Shown: positions 16,458-25,458 of the stretch, one piece after another
Position numbering within the stretch: the stretch's first letter is position 1
Layout of the letters: every line of letters begins with the position of its first letter
Virus record (IMG/VR): IMGVR_UViG_3300046808_001241
Span: 62,001-126,000 of that record
Direction: 5' to 3' (one strand)
DNA: 64,000 nucleotides
Origin: a virus
Made by a program: the position numbers and the translations under genes
Notes under the pieces: generated by a model
Databases searched by the model: none
What the model saw: only the letters and a program-made list of their open reading frames with translations
Told to the model about the DNA's origin: nothing

Positions 16458-16827
16458 GCACATTGATTTGGAGCGTGCTGTAAAGCTAGTAAATAAGCGC
16501 AGCACTACTGTCGACGACTTGTGTAAGTTCATATATGAGGATATAAAAACGTATCAAGAAGAACAGGAGTTATACTATTTAGAACAACTTAGATTTGAGT
16601 TCGAGGGTTCTGAAAGAGTAATTGAAGAAGATTGTGCTTCAAAGCAAGCGGAGGAAATAGGAAGAAAGATAGAAAGAGATACTAAGTTATTTTCGATTGC
16701 TTATGCTAAAAATTCCGTAGACGTTGTTCTAGACGCAATAAACCAAGAGCAATTCAAAACTAAATTGGGACCGCAAAATTTGCTTATTTTATTAACAACT
16801 CTTCAAGAGATTAATGAAGAGATCTAG
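16447..16827 (+). CDS. Hypothetical protein
   Basis: A 126-residue helical, acidic protein starting MTNKHIDLERAVKLVNK. It is unrecognised. Its ATG lies inside the end of the phosphatase gene (overlap 11 bases), and its end overlaps the convergent gene on the other strand by 17 bases. A longer reading starting at 16330 is out of frame within the phosphatase gene and unlikely. Confidence 0.6.
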   Translation: MTNKHIDLERAVKLVNKRSTTVDDLCKFIYEDIKTYQEEQELYYLEQLRFEFEGSERVIEEDCASKQAEEIGRKIERDTKLFSIAYAKNSVDVVLDAINQEQFKTKLGPQNLLILLTTLQEINEEI

Positions 16828-17266
16828 CAATACCTGCCAAGTTATCCATAGCAATTGCTAGCTTTTGATGAGCCCAAGCTTCTAAGCGACTTCCGGAAGC
16901 ACAGTGAGAAGCAATTTTCATAATTGATTCCCTAATTGAATTTAAATTGTCAAGAGCCATTTCGTGAGCTTCTTCACAATCGCACTCCTCAGATCCACAA
17001 CCACAACCGTAATGCTCGTCTCCCATTTCTGCTGAAGTCATTGCAACAGGAATTCCGGTTGTATCTTTGTCTTCTGGCTCGACGTCTTCAACTTCAGAGT
17101 TGATCATATCCATGCTAACTCCAGGAGCAGGCTCGTCCATAGGCCCAGCACTTACAACCTCATTTGGTTCAGTTATGACTGTTTCTTTATCAGAAGGAAC
17201 AGAGGGAGTTTTTTTAGAGATAGAAAGATAAGCTTCCTCGAGAAGTTGTGAGTCTTTTTTAAGCAT
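16811..17266 (-). CDS. Conserved late protein with Cys cluster
   Basis: A 151-residue protein starting MLKKDSQLLEEAYLSI, a virion-type N-terminus. The middle is acidic and low-complexity, then comes a cluster GCGCGSEECDC and a conserved helical end (LNSIRESIMKIASHCASG, then LAIAMDNLAGIARSL). I recall this C-terminal pattern in other T4-like phages, without function. The late-type box 5 nt before the ATG and opposite orientation to the early genes indicate a virion or assembly role. Confidence 0.65.
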   Translation of the reverse strand: MLKKDSQLLEEAYLSISKKTPSVPSDKETVITEPNEVVSAGPMDEPAPGVSMDMINSEVEDVEPEDKDTTGIPVAMTSAEMGDEHYGCGCGSEECDCEEAHEMALDNLNSIRESIMKIASHCASGSRLEAWAHQKLAIAMDNLAGIARSLH

Positions 17267-17271
17267 ATATT

Positions 17272-17279
17272 TATTTATC
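17272..17279 (-). promoter_or_regulatory. Late promoter-like GATAAATA box
   Basis: On the minus strand GATAAATA ends 5 nt before the ATG at 17266. Confidence 0.55.
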
Positions 17280-17287
17280 AAATTCTG

Positions 17288-20200
17288 TTAAATTAAAACA
17301 TACAATGTCCCAACTTCTTGCACTAAAGGTAGAGCAGAAACAGCAACGAGTTTTGTGATAGCACTAAGTCCTGGAGTAGCATTAGTAGTGTCGGTTTGTA
17401 CAAAGCTCGAAGAGGCGTTAGTAAACGTCGTGTAAGTAGATTCCCAGTTGGATGAAAGAGCTTTTAAGTCTGTTCCTTGGTAATTCCAAACCGTTGCTGA
17501 GTTTGTTTGAACCGTAGAATAAACAGAGTTCCAATCTGCAGAAGCGTTTTGCACTATTGTATTGACTTCTAAATTATCCGTATTTGTTAAACCAGAACCG
17601 TCTCCATAAAAAATTCCTGTGGCACTTACGTTTCCTGCAACCGTTAAAGCTTCGTTTGGAATTTCCGTATTAATGCCAACTGAGTTCGTCGCTCCGACGA
17701 AAAGTACAGACGTTCCAACTCCCGTTCCAGCATTAAATCCACCACTTACACTCAAAGTGTCAAGTATGGTTAAAGAAGACAATAAAACGTTGTTTGTCGA
17801 CAGGTAGTTTGTAACACTAGGAATTATTTCTGCAGTTTCTTCCCACGATGTACTCAAAGCATTAACAGTGTTAAAGGTGGACTGCCAATTAGCAGACAAG
17901 TCCTTAAGGTCCGTTCCTTGATAGCTCCATACTGTTGCTGAGTTTACTTGAACCGTGGTGTATACGTCATTCCAACTAGCAGATGTGCTTTGAACTATAG
18001 TATTGACGTTTAGGTCATCTGTATTTGTTAAACCAGAACCATCTCCATAAAAAACAGATGTAGCAGAAACAGAGCCAACAACAGTCAATGCCTCATTTGG
18101 AGTGTCTGTATTAATACCAATTTTTCCGCCATCTACAAACATGCTAACGCTTGTTCCGCCACCAACTTCCAATCCGCTCAAGGCAATGATAGATTCAAAG
18201 GCAGTTATGCTACCTACTACAGTCACATCTCCAGTAAGATTTCCTCCGGTTAATGGTAAAAAGCTTGAACGTACAAATGTGTGTATGTCTCCAAATTGCG
18301 TTTCTGTATAAGCAGACACTTGATCTAACTCAGTATTTACAGCCAAAAACTGAACATCAGAATAAGATGAAAGTCCATTGATTTTGACGTTGATACTAGA
18401 TAGTTGTTCTGCAGCAAAAGCAGATACTCCATCTAATTCTGTATTAACAGCTAAAAATTGAACATCGGAATAGGACGAAAGTCCGTCAATCTTGACATTA
18501 AGACTCGAGAGCTGAAATGCAGCAAAAGCAGATACTCCATCTAATTCTGTATTGATGTTTGTAAATTGATACTCTGCATATGAAGAGAGTTCATCGACTT
18601 TAGTATCAAGACTTGAGAGTTGAAATGCAGCAAAAGCAGATACTCCATCTAATTCTGTATTAACCTCTGAAAATTGATACTCTGCATATGAAGATACTGA
18701 ATCTAATTCGGTATTAATGTTTGTAAATTGACTTTCAGCATATGCTGATACAGATGTTAGAGAGTTTGTAAGAGCGCTTTCTACATTGTCTAAATTTGTT
18801 TGAAGAGTTGCTGATAAGGAGTCAGCATAACTCTTTGTGACAACGTCTTGAGCTGAAATTGGATTTAAAGCATTAACGATGAGATTGTTGCTCATGTTAA
18901 GCTGGTTGAGAATTACAGCTCCGTTAGAAGTAATTTCCTCAACAAATGTTCCATTTAAAGCATATAAACTTTCAGTGGAAGAAATTTGTCCAACCACTGT
19001 AAGCTTTTTGTTTGGATTAGATGTTCCAATGCCTACGTTAGTTCCGTCAGAATAAACATTGCTATCAATTACTGAACTATCAGTATCAAATTTTGGCAGA
19101 TAGTTTTGAGTTAGAGCTCCGCTTAAAAAGTTCGCAGTAGTATCCCAAATTTTAGAATTAATTGTTCTGGTTTGAAGAATGTTGTTAATATCATGTATTA
19201 CAACTGTATTAGTCGAGCCATTAGAAAGAGTTCCTATGATGGCTGATCCAGCAACATATAAATTTTCTGAAGCAGAAATTTCACCATTAACGGTAAAGTC
19301 TACGTTAGGAGTGCTTGTCTTTACGCCAACATTTGGATTATCACTATTGATTCCTCCGACGTGAAGAACCTCGACTCCCGCATCAATGTCATAAAAAGAA
19401 GCAATGTCTCCAGTTCCATCGTTTCCAATCCATGCAGCAGGACCTGACCCAATATGAACCACGCTTAAAGAACTAGTGGTTGCAAATACTGTGTTTGCAA
19501 AAGTAGATGTGCCAGTTGCAGTAAGATCTCCAAAAATTGTAACATTGCCAAAGAATTTTGAGCTTCCGTGCACAGTGAATGTATCTGTTGGACTGCTTGT
19601 ATTAATTCCAACAAAAACACCATCGTCATATATAATGCTGTTAACTAACGAACTATTAGAATCAAACTTCGGCAAATAATTTTGAGTTAGAGCTCCACTT
19701 AAAAAGTTAGCACTGGTATCCCAAACTCTTGAATTAATTTCTCGAGTTTTTAAAGTATTATTTGCATCCTTAATAATAACATCATTCGTTGTATCAGAAG
19801 GAATACTACCAAACGTAGCTGTTCCAGAAGAACTAATATTTTCACTAAGAGTTAAGCTACCTGTAACAAATTCTGCTCCTTCAATATACAAATCTCCAGT
19901 CGAGCTCAAGTTACCGACTATAGTCAAAGCCTCATTTGGAGTGGAAGTATTAATTCCGACGTTTGTCCCGTCAGAGTAAACGTTGCTATCAACCAATGTG
20001 CTGTCATTGTCAAATTTTGATAGATAATTTTGAGTCAGAGCTCCGGTCAATAGATTAGAAGTAGTGTCCCAAACTCTTGGATTGATTTCCCTAGTTTCTA
20101 AAGTGTTGTTGTCATCTTTTGTAATAACACTGTTTGTTAATCCTGTAAAAAGACTACTAATACTAACCGTGCCAGTAGAACTAACATTTTCAACAACGGT

Positions 20201-21274
20201 TAAATTTTGCTGAATGTATACACTTGAATCTACATGCACGTCTCCACTCGAACTTATATTTCCAACAACCGTTAGTGCTTCATTTGGACTTCCAGTAGCA
20301 ATGCCTACTCGACCAGCAGAATCAACAACAAAAGGCGTTTGAGCCGAGCTTGTAACAAAAACACTGTTCCCTGTACCCTCTTGAAAAACAGTTAAAGCTG
20401 CATCTTCTTTGTTGCTAATTACAGACAGAGAGCCATTTATAGTGGCAGTGTTTAGTGAAGACAAACTTCCGAGAACCGTATCAGAGTCAATTGTTAAATT
20501 TCCTGTAGCACTTGCACTGCCTACAATAGTTAGTTCTACATTTGGAGTATTAGTGTTAATGCCTACTAAATTGTTGGTAACATCAGCAAATAATACATCA
20601 GTATCAACCTCTAGATTGCCTTCAATTATATTACTTCCTGTAACATATACACTACCTGTAACAATTAAGTCTCCTACAGAGCTAATATTTCCAACAACAG
20701 TAAACTTTTCGTTCGGAGAATCAGTACCTAAACCAACATAGCCATTGTCTTGAAAAATAATATCATCTCCATTAATATCAATAAAATGAGCAATAGGCTC
20801 GTTGCCATATTGATTAACGGTTAAAGCAGGCCCAGTACCGTAATTTGTAATAGTCAATGCAGATCCAGCTACAACTGTGGTATCTAATTCAACTGCAGAT
20901 CCCAGTACAGTCAAATTCCCGTTTAAAATTAAATTTCCATCAACTGTGCTATTACCAGCAACACTTAAATTTTGTTGTACGGTTAAATTGCTGTTTAAAA
21001 AACTATTGCCGGCAACAGTTAAAGTTCCTGCAATCTGTGCATTGTTTTGTACAGATAGATCATTTGTAATTGATGCGTTTTCTGAAAAAATGCCTTTTTG
21101 AGCTGAAAGATTTTCAGTGGTTAGAATGTCTCCTTCAGAAAAAAATTCTCCTTGAAAAGGTTCCTCAAAAGAAGCTATTGGATCATAACTAGAATCATTG
21201 AACGAGTTATTTTTTGTCGTTCTTTTGCTATGATGGTTTTGTCTATGAAATTTATTGTGAAACCGGTTCGACAT
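17288..21274 (-). CDS. Giant repetitive tail fibre protein
   Basis: A 1328-residue fibre. After a basic N-terminal segment it is built of beta-rich repeats of the type VGINTSTPNEALTVVG followed by short spacer strands, with some larger units carrying RVWDTSANFLSGALTQNYLPKF. At residues about 830-990 is a coiled-coil-like repeat (VNTELDGVSAFAAFQLSS). The C-terminal part returns to beta repeats with GDGSGLTNTDNL elements. No enzymatic or chaperone domain is evident. It is probably a trimeric long fibre or whisker that contacts the host. Internal repeats make it a likely recombination hotspot. Confidence 0.85.
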   Translation of the reverse strand: MSNRFHNKFHRQNHHSKRTTKNNSFNDSSYDPIASFEEPFQGEFFSEGDILTTENLSAQKGIFSENASITNDLSVQNNAQIAGTLTVAGNSFLNSNLTVQQNLSVAGNSTVDGNLILNGNLTVLGSAVELDTTVVAGSALTITNYGTGPALTVNQYGNEPIAHFIDINGDDIIFQDNGYVGLGTDSPNEKFTVVGNISSVGDLIVTGSVYVTGSNIIEGNLEVDTDVLFADVTNNLVGINTNTPNVELTIVGSASATGNLTIDSDTVLGSLSSLNTATINGSLSVISNKEDAALTVFQEGTGNSVFVTSSAQTPFVVDSAGRVGIATGSPNEALTVVGNISSSGDVHVDSSVYIQQNLTVVENVSSTGTVSISSLFTGLTNSVITKDDNNTLETREINPRVWDTTSNLLTGALTQNYLSKFDNDSTLVDSNVYSDGTNVGINTSTPNEALTIVGNLSSTGDLYIEGAEFVTGSLTLSENISSSGTATFGSIPSDTTNDVIIKDANNTLKTREINSRVWDTSANFLSGALTQNYLPKFDSNSSLVNSIIYDDGVFVGINTSSPTDTFTVHGSSKFFGNVTIFGDLTATGTSTFANTVFATTSSLSVVHIGSGPAAWIGNDGTGDIASFYDIDAGVEVLHVGGINSDNPNVGVKTSTPNVDFTVNGEISASENLYVAGSAIIGTLSNGSTNTVVIHDINNILQTRTINSKIWDTTANFLSGALTQNYLPKFDTDSSVIDSNVYSDGTNVGIGTSNPNKKLTVVGQISSTESLYALNGTFVEEITSNGAVILNQLNMSNNLIVNALNPISAQDVVTKSYADSLSATLQTNLDNVESALTNSLTSVSAYAESQFTNINTELDSVSSYAEYQFSEVNTELDGVSAFAAFQLSSLDTKVDELSSYAEYQFTNINTELDGVSAFAAFQLSSLNVKIDGLSSYSDVQFLAVNTELDGVSAFAAEQLSSINVKINGLSSYSDVQFLAVNTELDQVSAYTETQFGDIHTFVRSSFLPLTGGNLTGDVTVVGSITAFESIIALSGLEVGGGTSVSMFVDGGKIGINTDTPNEALTVVGSVSATSVFYGDGSGLTNTDDLNVNTIVQSTSASWNDVYTTVQVNSATVWSYQGTDLKDLSANWQSTFNTVNALSTSWEETAEIIPSVTNYLSTNNVLLSSLTILDTLSVSGGFNAGTGVGTSVLFVGATNSVGINTEIPNEALTVAGNVSATGIFYGDGSGLTNTDNLEVNTIVQNASADWNSVYSTVQTNSATVWNYQGTDLKALSSNWESTYTTFTNASSSFVQTDTTNATPGLSAITKLVAVSALPLVQEVGTLYVLI
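18330..18760 (-). repeat. In-gene tandem repeat array of the fibre
   Basis: This stretch encodes several ~22-residue units in pairs (about 44 residues, ~130 bp period) alternating SSYAEYQF-type and VSAFAAFQLSS-type segments. The same DNA run, beginning gcaaaagcagatactccatc, recurs at about 18416, 18516 and 18633. This is a protein-coding repeat, not a CRISPR. Confidence 0.8.
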
Positions 21275-21282
21275 GGATAAAG

Positions 21283-21462
21283 TTATTTATCAAAATAAGC
21301 TTTGAAAACCTTTGGATCGAGTTCTTCCAACTTTTCAATTAATAATTCTAAAGCTACTTCGCATTCCTTTTTAGAAGACAGAGTATCTGCAAATAATTCT
21401 AAAATTGTATTTTCGATTAAATCTTCCACAATTGCTTCAATTTCATTCTGTTTGCTGTACAT
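21283..21462 (-). CDS. Small acidic helical protein (59 residues)
   Basis: A short gene reading MYSKQNEIEAIVEDLIENTI and ending LDPKVFKAYFDK. It has an amphipathic helical pattern and strong amino-acid regularity over its whole length. It fills the otherwise empty gap upstream of the fibre gene, and its last codons contain the fibre late-type box. I do not recognise a function. Confidence 0.6.
   Translation of the reverse strand: MYSKQNEIEAIVEDLIENTILELFADTLSSKKECEVALELLIEKLEELDPKVFKAYFDK
21284..21291 (-). promoter_or_regulatory. Late promoter-like GATAAATA box for the giant fibre
   Basis: On the minus strand GATAAATA ends 9 nt before the fibre ATG at 21274, inside the stop of the small upstream gene. 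Confidence 0.5.
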
Positions 21463-21525
21463 AGAGTGCTCGTAATTATCTAATATGTAACTTAAATAAA
21501 GGACAGATGAAAGGATTTGTTAAAA

Positions 21526-23163
21526 ATGGCTACATTTAATGCTAAATCAGAAAGCGAAGCTATAGCAAGCGGAGAGCTTAAACCATACATTCAAAAATAT
21601 GGAAAAGAAGGAGCATATGACGTATATGCCGCAGAACAATTTGCAAAACAAGAATTTGCAACAAAAGGAGAAAAGGAAGCAGCTTCTAATACAAGTGCAT
21701 TGGTAGCTAAACAAGCTCTAAGAAATGCAATAGCCTCCAGTCAAGGCAAGAGAAAAGAATGGTATATAAAACTTCTACAATCTTTAGATAATACAGCCTC
21801 AGCAACCGGAGACGCATTTGAGGGATTGGACAAATATACTATCAATGCTATTAAAAATTTACATTCCGTTCATACATTTATACAGGATGGAATAACATCT
21901 ACTACGTCCGGAATAGCCGGTAGCATTAATAATGCTACTAGAGGGTTACAACAATTTGAAGAGGAGGCAATTCATGACATCCAGGGTTGGGGAGCTGGTG
22001 TTAAAAAAGCATTAGAACCAGTTGGATTGTGTTCTGCAATAGGAGATTTAACTGACGTTGCTAAAAACCCTCTTGGCGCTCCTCAATTTTTAGCAAATTC
22101 GCTTACGTCATTGGTTGGCAAAATTAGTCCGTCTTTCGTTCAAAAGATGGACGATAGTTTTACTTCATTAAAGTTGGAAGGCTTAGCACATCTTCCTAGC
22201 AAAATGATGGGAAGTATTAGAAGTTTAGCAACAGCTGCAGACGCAATATTGTCAGTGCCATTCGAAATCATGTCAGATGTTTATAATGGACTAATGGATA
22301 TTCTTGAAGCAATTGCTGATTTAATCGACGGTCTTGTAACATTAGTGATGAATTTAGCAATGTCTGTTGTTAAAGCTTTAGTCGATGCGATTATTCCCGT
22401 CGAGGAGCTTTTAGAATTCTTTTCTGCGGTAGGAGATCTAGCTTCATTTGTAGGAGACATAGCAGGAATGGTCGGAGGTTTCAGTGCAGTAACAAACATA
22501 ACAAGCCAAGTTACAGACATTGCTTCTAGCGCAACTTCACTAATCAACAATCCGTTACAACTTATACCAGGAGCAAATCAAGCAATTGGCCAAGTTACTG
22601 GATCGGTGGGTCAAATAACAGGAGCTCTAAGGAACCCCGAACAGTTCTTGCCTCCAGAAATCAGTCAACAAATGCAAAAAATTTCACAAATTCCTGGACT
22701 AGGGTTTGTTGGAAACTTGGGGTATAGTGTCGGAGATGCTCTAGACACTTTATCAGATGGTGTGTTTGAAGCAGCTCTTGGCAAATATGCTGACAAATCT
22801 CCAATGATCAAATCATTTTTTAATAAACCTCAAGACGAACCTCCAGCAGTAGATACACAAGAAGCTTATTCTGATGATTATGATCCACCAAAAGCAGGCA
22901 TTCATTCGCTTGACGGCGCTGGCAATCCTGCTATTGTTGATACAAGTTCTTATAAGATATTTAAGGAAGATGCTTCTCAACAAAACACAGACTCTGTATC
23001 AGCTTTTGGATTTACGGAACGCAAAAGAAATCCATCAGACCCAGTCGTTATAGAAGCATACGGAGCAAGAGAAGAACGTTTTTCTGATGGTTCTTCGGTG
23101 ATTACTGCTCCAAACGGACAACGTGTCAGAAGATTTCCGGATGGACGAGAAGTTGCTATCTAA
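21526..23163 (+). CDS. Baseplate-associated structural protein
   Basis: A 545-residue protein, read from ATG 21526. It has an N-terminal charged helical part, a long central Ala/Val/Ile-rich region with hydrophobic helices (residues about 225-345), and a C-terminal beta tail with DGSSVITAPNGQRVRRFPDG. The gene directly precedes the gp5-like hub, so a baseplate hub or tail-tip role is likely; a tape-measure function is possible given the hydrophobic helices, but the length is short for this. It could help breach the inner membrane. Not recognised by family. Confidence 0.6.
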   Translation: MATFNAKSESEAIASGELKPYIQKYGKEGAYDVYAAEQFAKQEFATKGEKEAASNTSALVAKQALRNAIASSQGKRKEWYIKLLQSLDNTASATGDAFEGLDKYTINAIKNLHSVHTFIQDGITSTTSGIAGSINNATRGLQQFEEEAIHDIQGWGAGVKKALEPVGLCSAIGDLTDVAKNPLGAPQFLANSLTSLVGKISPSFVQKMDDSFTSLKLEGLAHLPSKMMGSIRSLATAADAILSVPFEIMSDVYNGLMDILEAIADLIDGLVTLVMNLAMSVVKALVDAIIPVEELLEFFSAVGDLASFVGDIAGMVGGFSAVTNITSQVTDIASSATSLINNPLQLIPGANQAIGQVTGSVGQITGALRNPEQFLPPEISQQMQKISQIPGLGFVGNLGYSVGDALDTLSDGVFEAALGKYADKSPMIKSFFNKPQDEPPAVDTQEAYSDDYDPPKAGIHSLDGAGNPAIVDTSSYKIFKEDASQQNTDSVSAFGFTERKRNPSDPVVIEAYGAREERFSDGSSVITAPNGQRVRRFPDGREVAI

Positions 23164-23225
23164 AAGACAAATCAGTAATTATTTTTTTAAAAGATGCATA
23201 ACCCAAACGAAAGAGCATTACGAAA

Positions 23226-25421
23226 ATGAAAACTTACTATGGCAATTACCTAGGATTAGTCGTGAATTCTAGTGATCCTGAATATAGAGGAAGAGTTCAA
23301 ATTTTTATTCCGCACGTTATGCCAGCTCTTTATGATGGGTGGAATAAAGAGGGAACAGACATTCAAATTTCGTGTGTTGGCTCAAATATTCCTGAAGGGC
23401 TAACACCAGAAATTCATCAGAGACTAGTTCAAATTCTTCCTTGGGCTGAAGCTGCTTCTCCAATTATTGGAGGCTCTGCTCCGGGTAATTTGTTTTCGAG
23501 TATGGTTGCTGGTGCAGCAGCTGGAGCTTCTACTGGAGGAGTAATTGGTGCAGTCACTGGAGCAGTTGCAGCAGGAGTAAATCATATTTTTAATCAAGGG
23601 CCTACCTCTCAGCCAATTCCAGTTCAAGGAGGAGATGCTCAAGGCCTTGTTAATAGAGCTAAGCAAATTTCCGGGTTGGCGTTTGATGGAAAGAAGTGGG
23701 GCAAGTGCGCTCGAGGAACGACAGCTTTAGACAAAGCAGCGGGATTAATAGATAATAACGGGCCTTCTGCTGGCTTTTATGCTGCTAGCGACTTAGCTGC
23801 TGGAGGTACTAATAGAACGGGATACAATCCATACACAACAGGAACGGGAGCCAAATACTTTCGACAACCGTTTACAACAGACCCAGCTTTATATAAGCCT
23901 CAAATAGGAGATTCTGTTTTTGCTGGAGGAGGCGGCGGAGAAAATCACGGACATGCTCAGAAGTGCATAGGACTCGACAAACAAGGCAATGCTATATGGG
24001 CTAGTGATAATATACAGTCTAAGTTTTTTACATCAAATAAGACAGCTGATTACACTAACTTTACTGTATATAGATTAAATGATGTAGGAGTGGCAAGATA
24101 TGCTCAAGCAATTGGAGCGGACGTAACAAATCTGCAACCACCTACAACATTAGAGTCTGAGCCTACAGCAGCATCAGCAGCCTCAGCTCCCCCAAACCCT
24201 CAAGCTAAACCAGAGGGACTTCAGGAGGGAGATACTGCTCCGACCCCTCAAACAACAATGACTGCAAGCGGACCAGGAACAGGAGCACCAGCAGGGACAG
24301 TAAGCGGAGGAGGGACAGCAACTAACTCAGGAGTTCACAAAGGAAAAACTATAGTTTCAGCTACTGGAGTAAATGGGTCTGGTTTAACTACTGTAACATA
24401 CAGCGACGGCACAACCGCGACGCTAAATCAACCTAGACCAATAAGGAATAATAACCCAGGAAACTTAGAATATGGTTCATTTGCAAAAAAAATGGGAGCT
24501 GTTGGATCAGATGGAAGATATGCAGTTTTCCCCACAGCTGAAGCAGGAGCGAGCGCAAAGGTAGCTTTGCTTAAAACATCAACGTATCAAAATTTGAGTA
24601 TACGAGATGCTTTTAATAGATATGCTCCTCCAAGCGAAAATCCAAATTATCTAAGAGACTTACAATCAGGTACTGGGTTTGATATGAGTAGAAAAATGAG
24701 TTCTTTATCCGTTGAAGAATTCAACAAACTCACTTCAACTGTAGCAAAAATAGAAGGGTTCGACAGTCCATTACCTTCTGGTTCTGAACTTCCTCCCTCG
24801 TTTTCAACTCCCAATGTCGTTAACAACACAGATAGTAATGGTAGAACTCCTGTAGTAAATACAAACGATATGGCTAGTGGTTTATTTGCTTATCCCAATC
24901 CTGGAGCAATGGTTTGGGTATTCTTTAGAGAAGGCAATCCTCTATATCCTGTATATTTTGCTGCTAGTTATAGTTCAGCAGAATGGAGTAGCGCTTATAG
25001 AGGATCAAGTCCATCAGAATCGTACACAAATGACGGCCAAATAATTGGAACGGGAACTGTAATGCACTTTGGTCCAGAGGGAGGAATTAAAACTCAAAAC
25101 AGAGCCAACATAAACGATCCTCTAGACAACAATTCTTCTTTAACGTTGTTCCATCAACACGGCTCAGGAATCACTATGAAGAACGGCTGTGACTTCTATC
25201 GTTCTGCTGCAAACAAAAGAGACGAAGTAGACAATGACAGACATACCATTACAAGAGGATACAAAGAAGAATGGACTCAAGGAGATGAGAGCACAAACGT
25301 CAGAGGAGATACTTTTATAAAAGTGGGAAACATAAGCCAAGAAGCAATTGATGCTATGAATGAACTTTCTGAGATGTCATACAAATTAAATCAACAGCTA
25401 ATGGAAAAACCAAAAAGCTAA
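23226..25421 (+). CDS. 5: gp5-like hub with nested cell-wall hydrolase domains
   Basis: A 731-residue tail hub/spike protein. Residues 1-80 are the first half of a gp5/VgrG OB fold (GLVVNSSDPEYRGRVQIFIP, ILPWAEAASP) and 551-580 the second half (LFAYPNPGAMVWVFFREGNP). Between them lie an Ala/Gly linker, a cysteine-hydrolase-like domain at about 136-300 (Cys161 in KCARGT, His241/His243 in NHGHAQ, Asp261-Asn262), a Pro/Thr/Ala linker, and a domain with RNNNPGNLEYG at 407-417 and RYAPPSENPNY near 465, resembling phage murein transglycosylase-type domains. The C-terminus should form the trimeric beta spike. T4 gp5 carries a single lysozyme instead. Confidence 0.8.
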   Translation: MKTYYGNYLGLVVNSSDPEYRGRVQIFIPHVMPALYDGWNKEGTDIQISCVGSNIPEGLTPEIHQRLVQILPWAEAASPIIGGSAPGNLFSSMVAGAAAGASTGGVIGAVTGAVAAGVNHIFNQGPTSQPIPVQGGDAQGLVNRAKQISGLAFDGKKWGKCARGTTALDKAAGLIDNNGPSAGFYAASDLAAGGTNRTGYNPYTTGTGAKYFRQPFTTDPALYKPQIGDSVFAGGGGGENHGHAQKCIGLDKQGNAIWASDNIQSKFFTSNKTADYTNFTVYRLNDVGVARYAQAIGADVTNLQPPTTLESEPTAASAASAPPNPQAKPEGLQEGDTAPTPQTTMTASGPGTGAPAGTVSGGGTATNSGVHKGKTIVSATGVNGSGLTTVTYSDGTTATLNQPRPIRNNNPGNLEYGSFAKKMGAVGSDGRYAVFPTAEAGASAKVALLKTSTYQNLSIRDAFNRYAPPSENPNYLRDLQSGTGFDMSRKMSSLSVEEFNKLTSTVAKIEGFDSPLPSGSELPPSFSTPNVVNNTDSNGRTPVVNTNDMASGLFAYPNPGAMVWVFFREGNPLYPVYFAASYSSAEWSSAYRGSSPSESYTNDGQIIGTGTVMHFGPEGGIKTQNRANINDPLDNNSSLTLFHQHGSGITMKNGCDFYRSAANKRDEVDNDRHTITRGYKEEWTQGDESTNVRGDTFIKVGNISQEAIDAMNELSEMSYKLNQQLMEKPKS

Positions 25422-25458
25422 TTTGATTAACTCTTGTTAAACTTTAAGTACAAATAAC

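Noticed and set aside
18330-18760. Regular DNA repeats that could suggest a CRISPR array
   Set aside because: The repeats are in frame, have no constant-length unique spacers and encode the fibre coiled coil.
17288-21274. Diversity-generating retroelement target in the giant fibre
   Set aside because: No reverse transcriptase or template repeat was seen in the window, and variation is not visible from one sequence.
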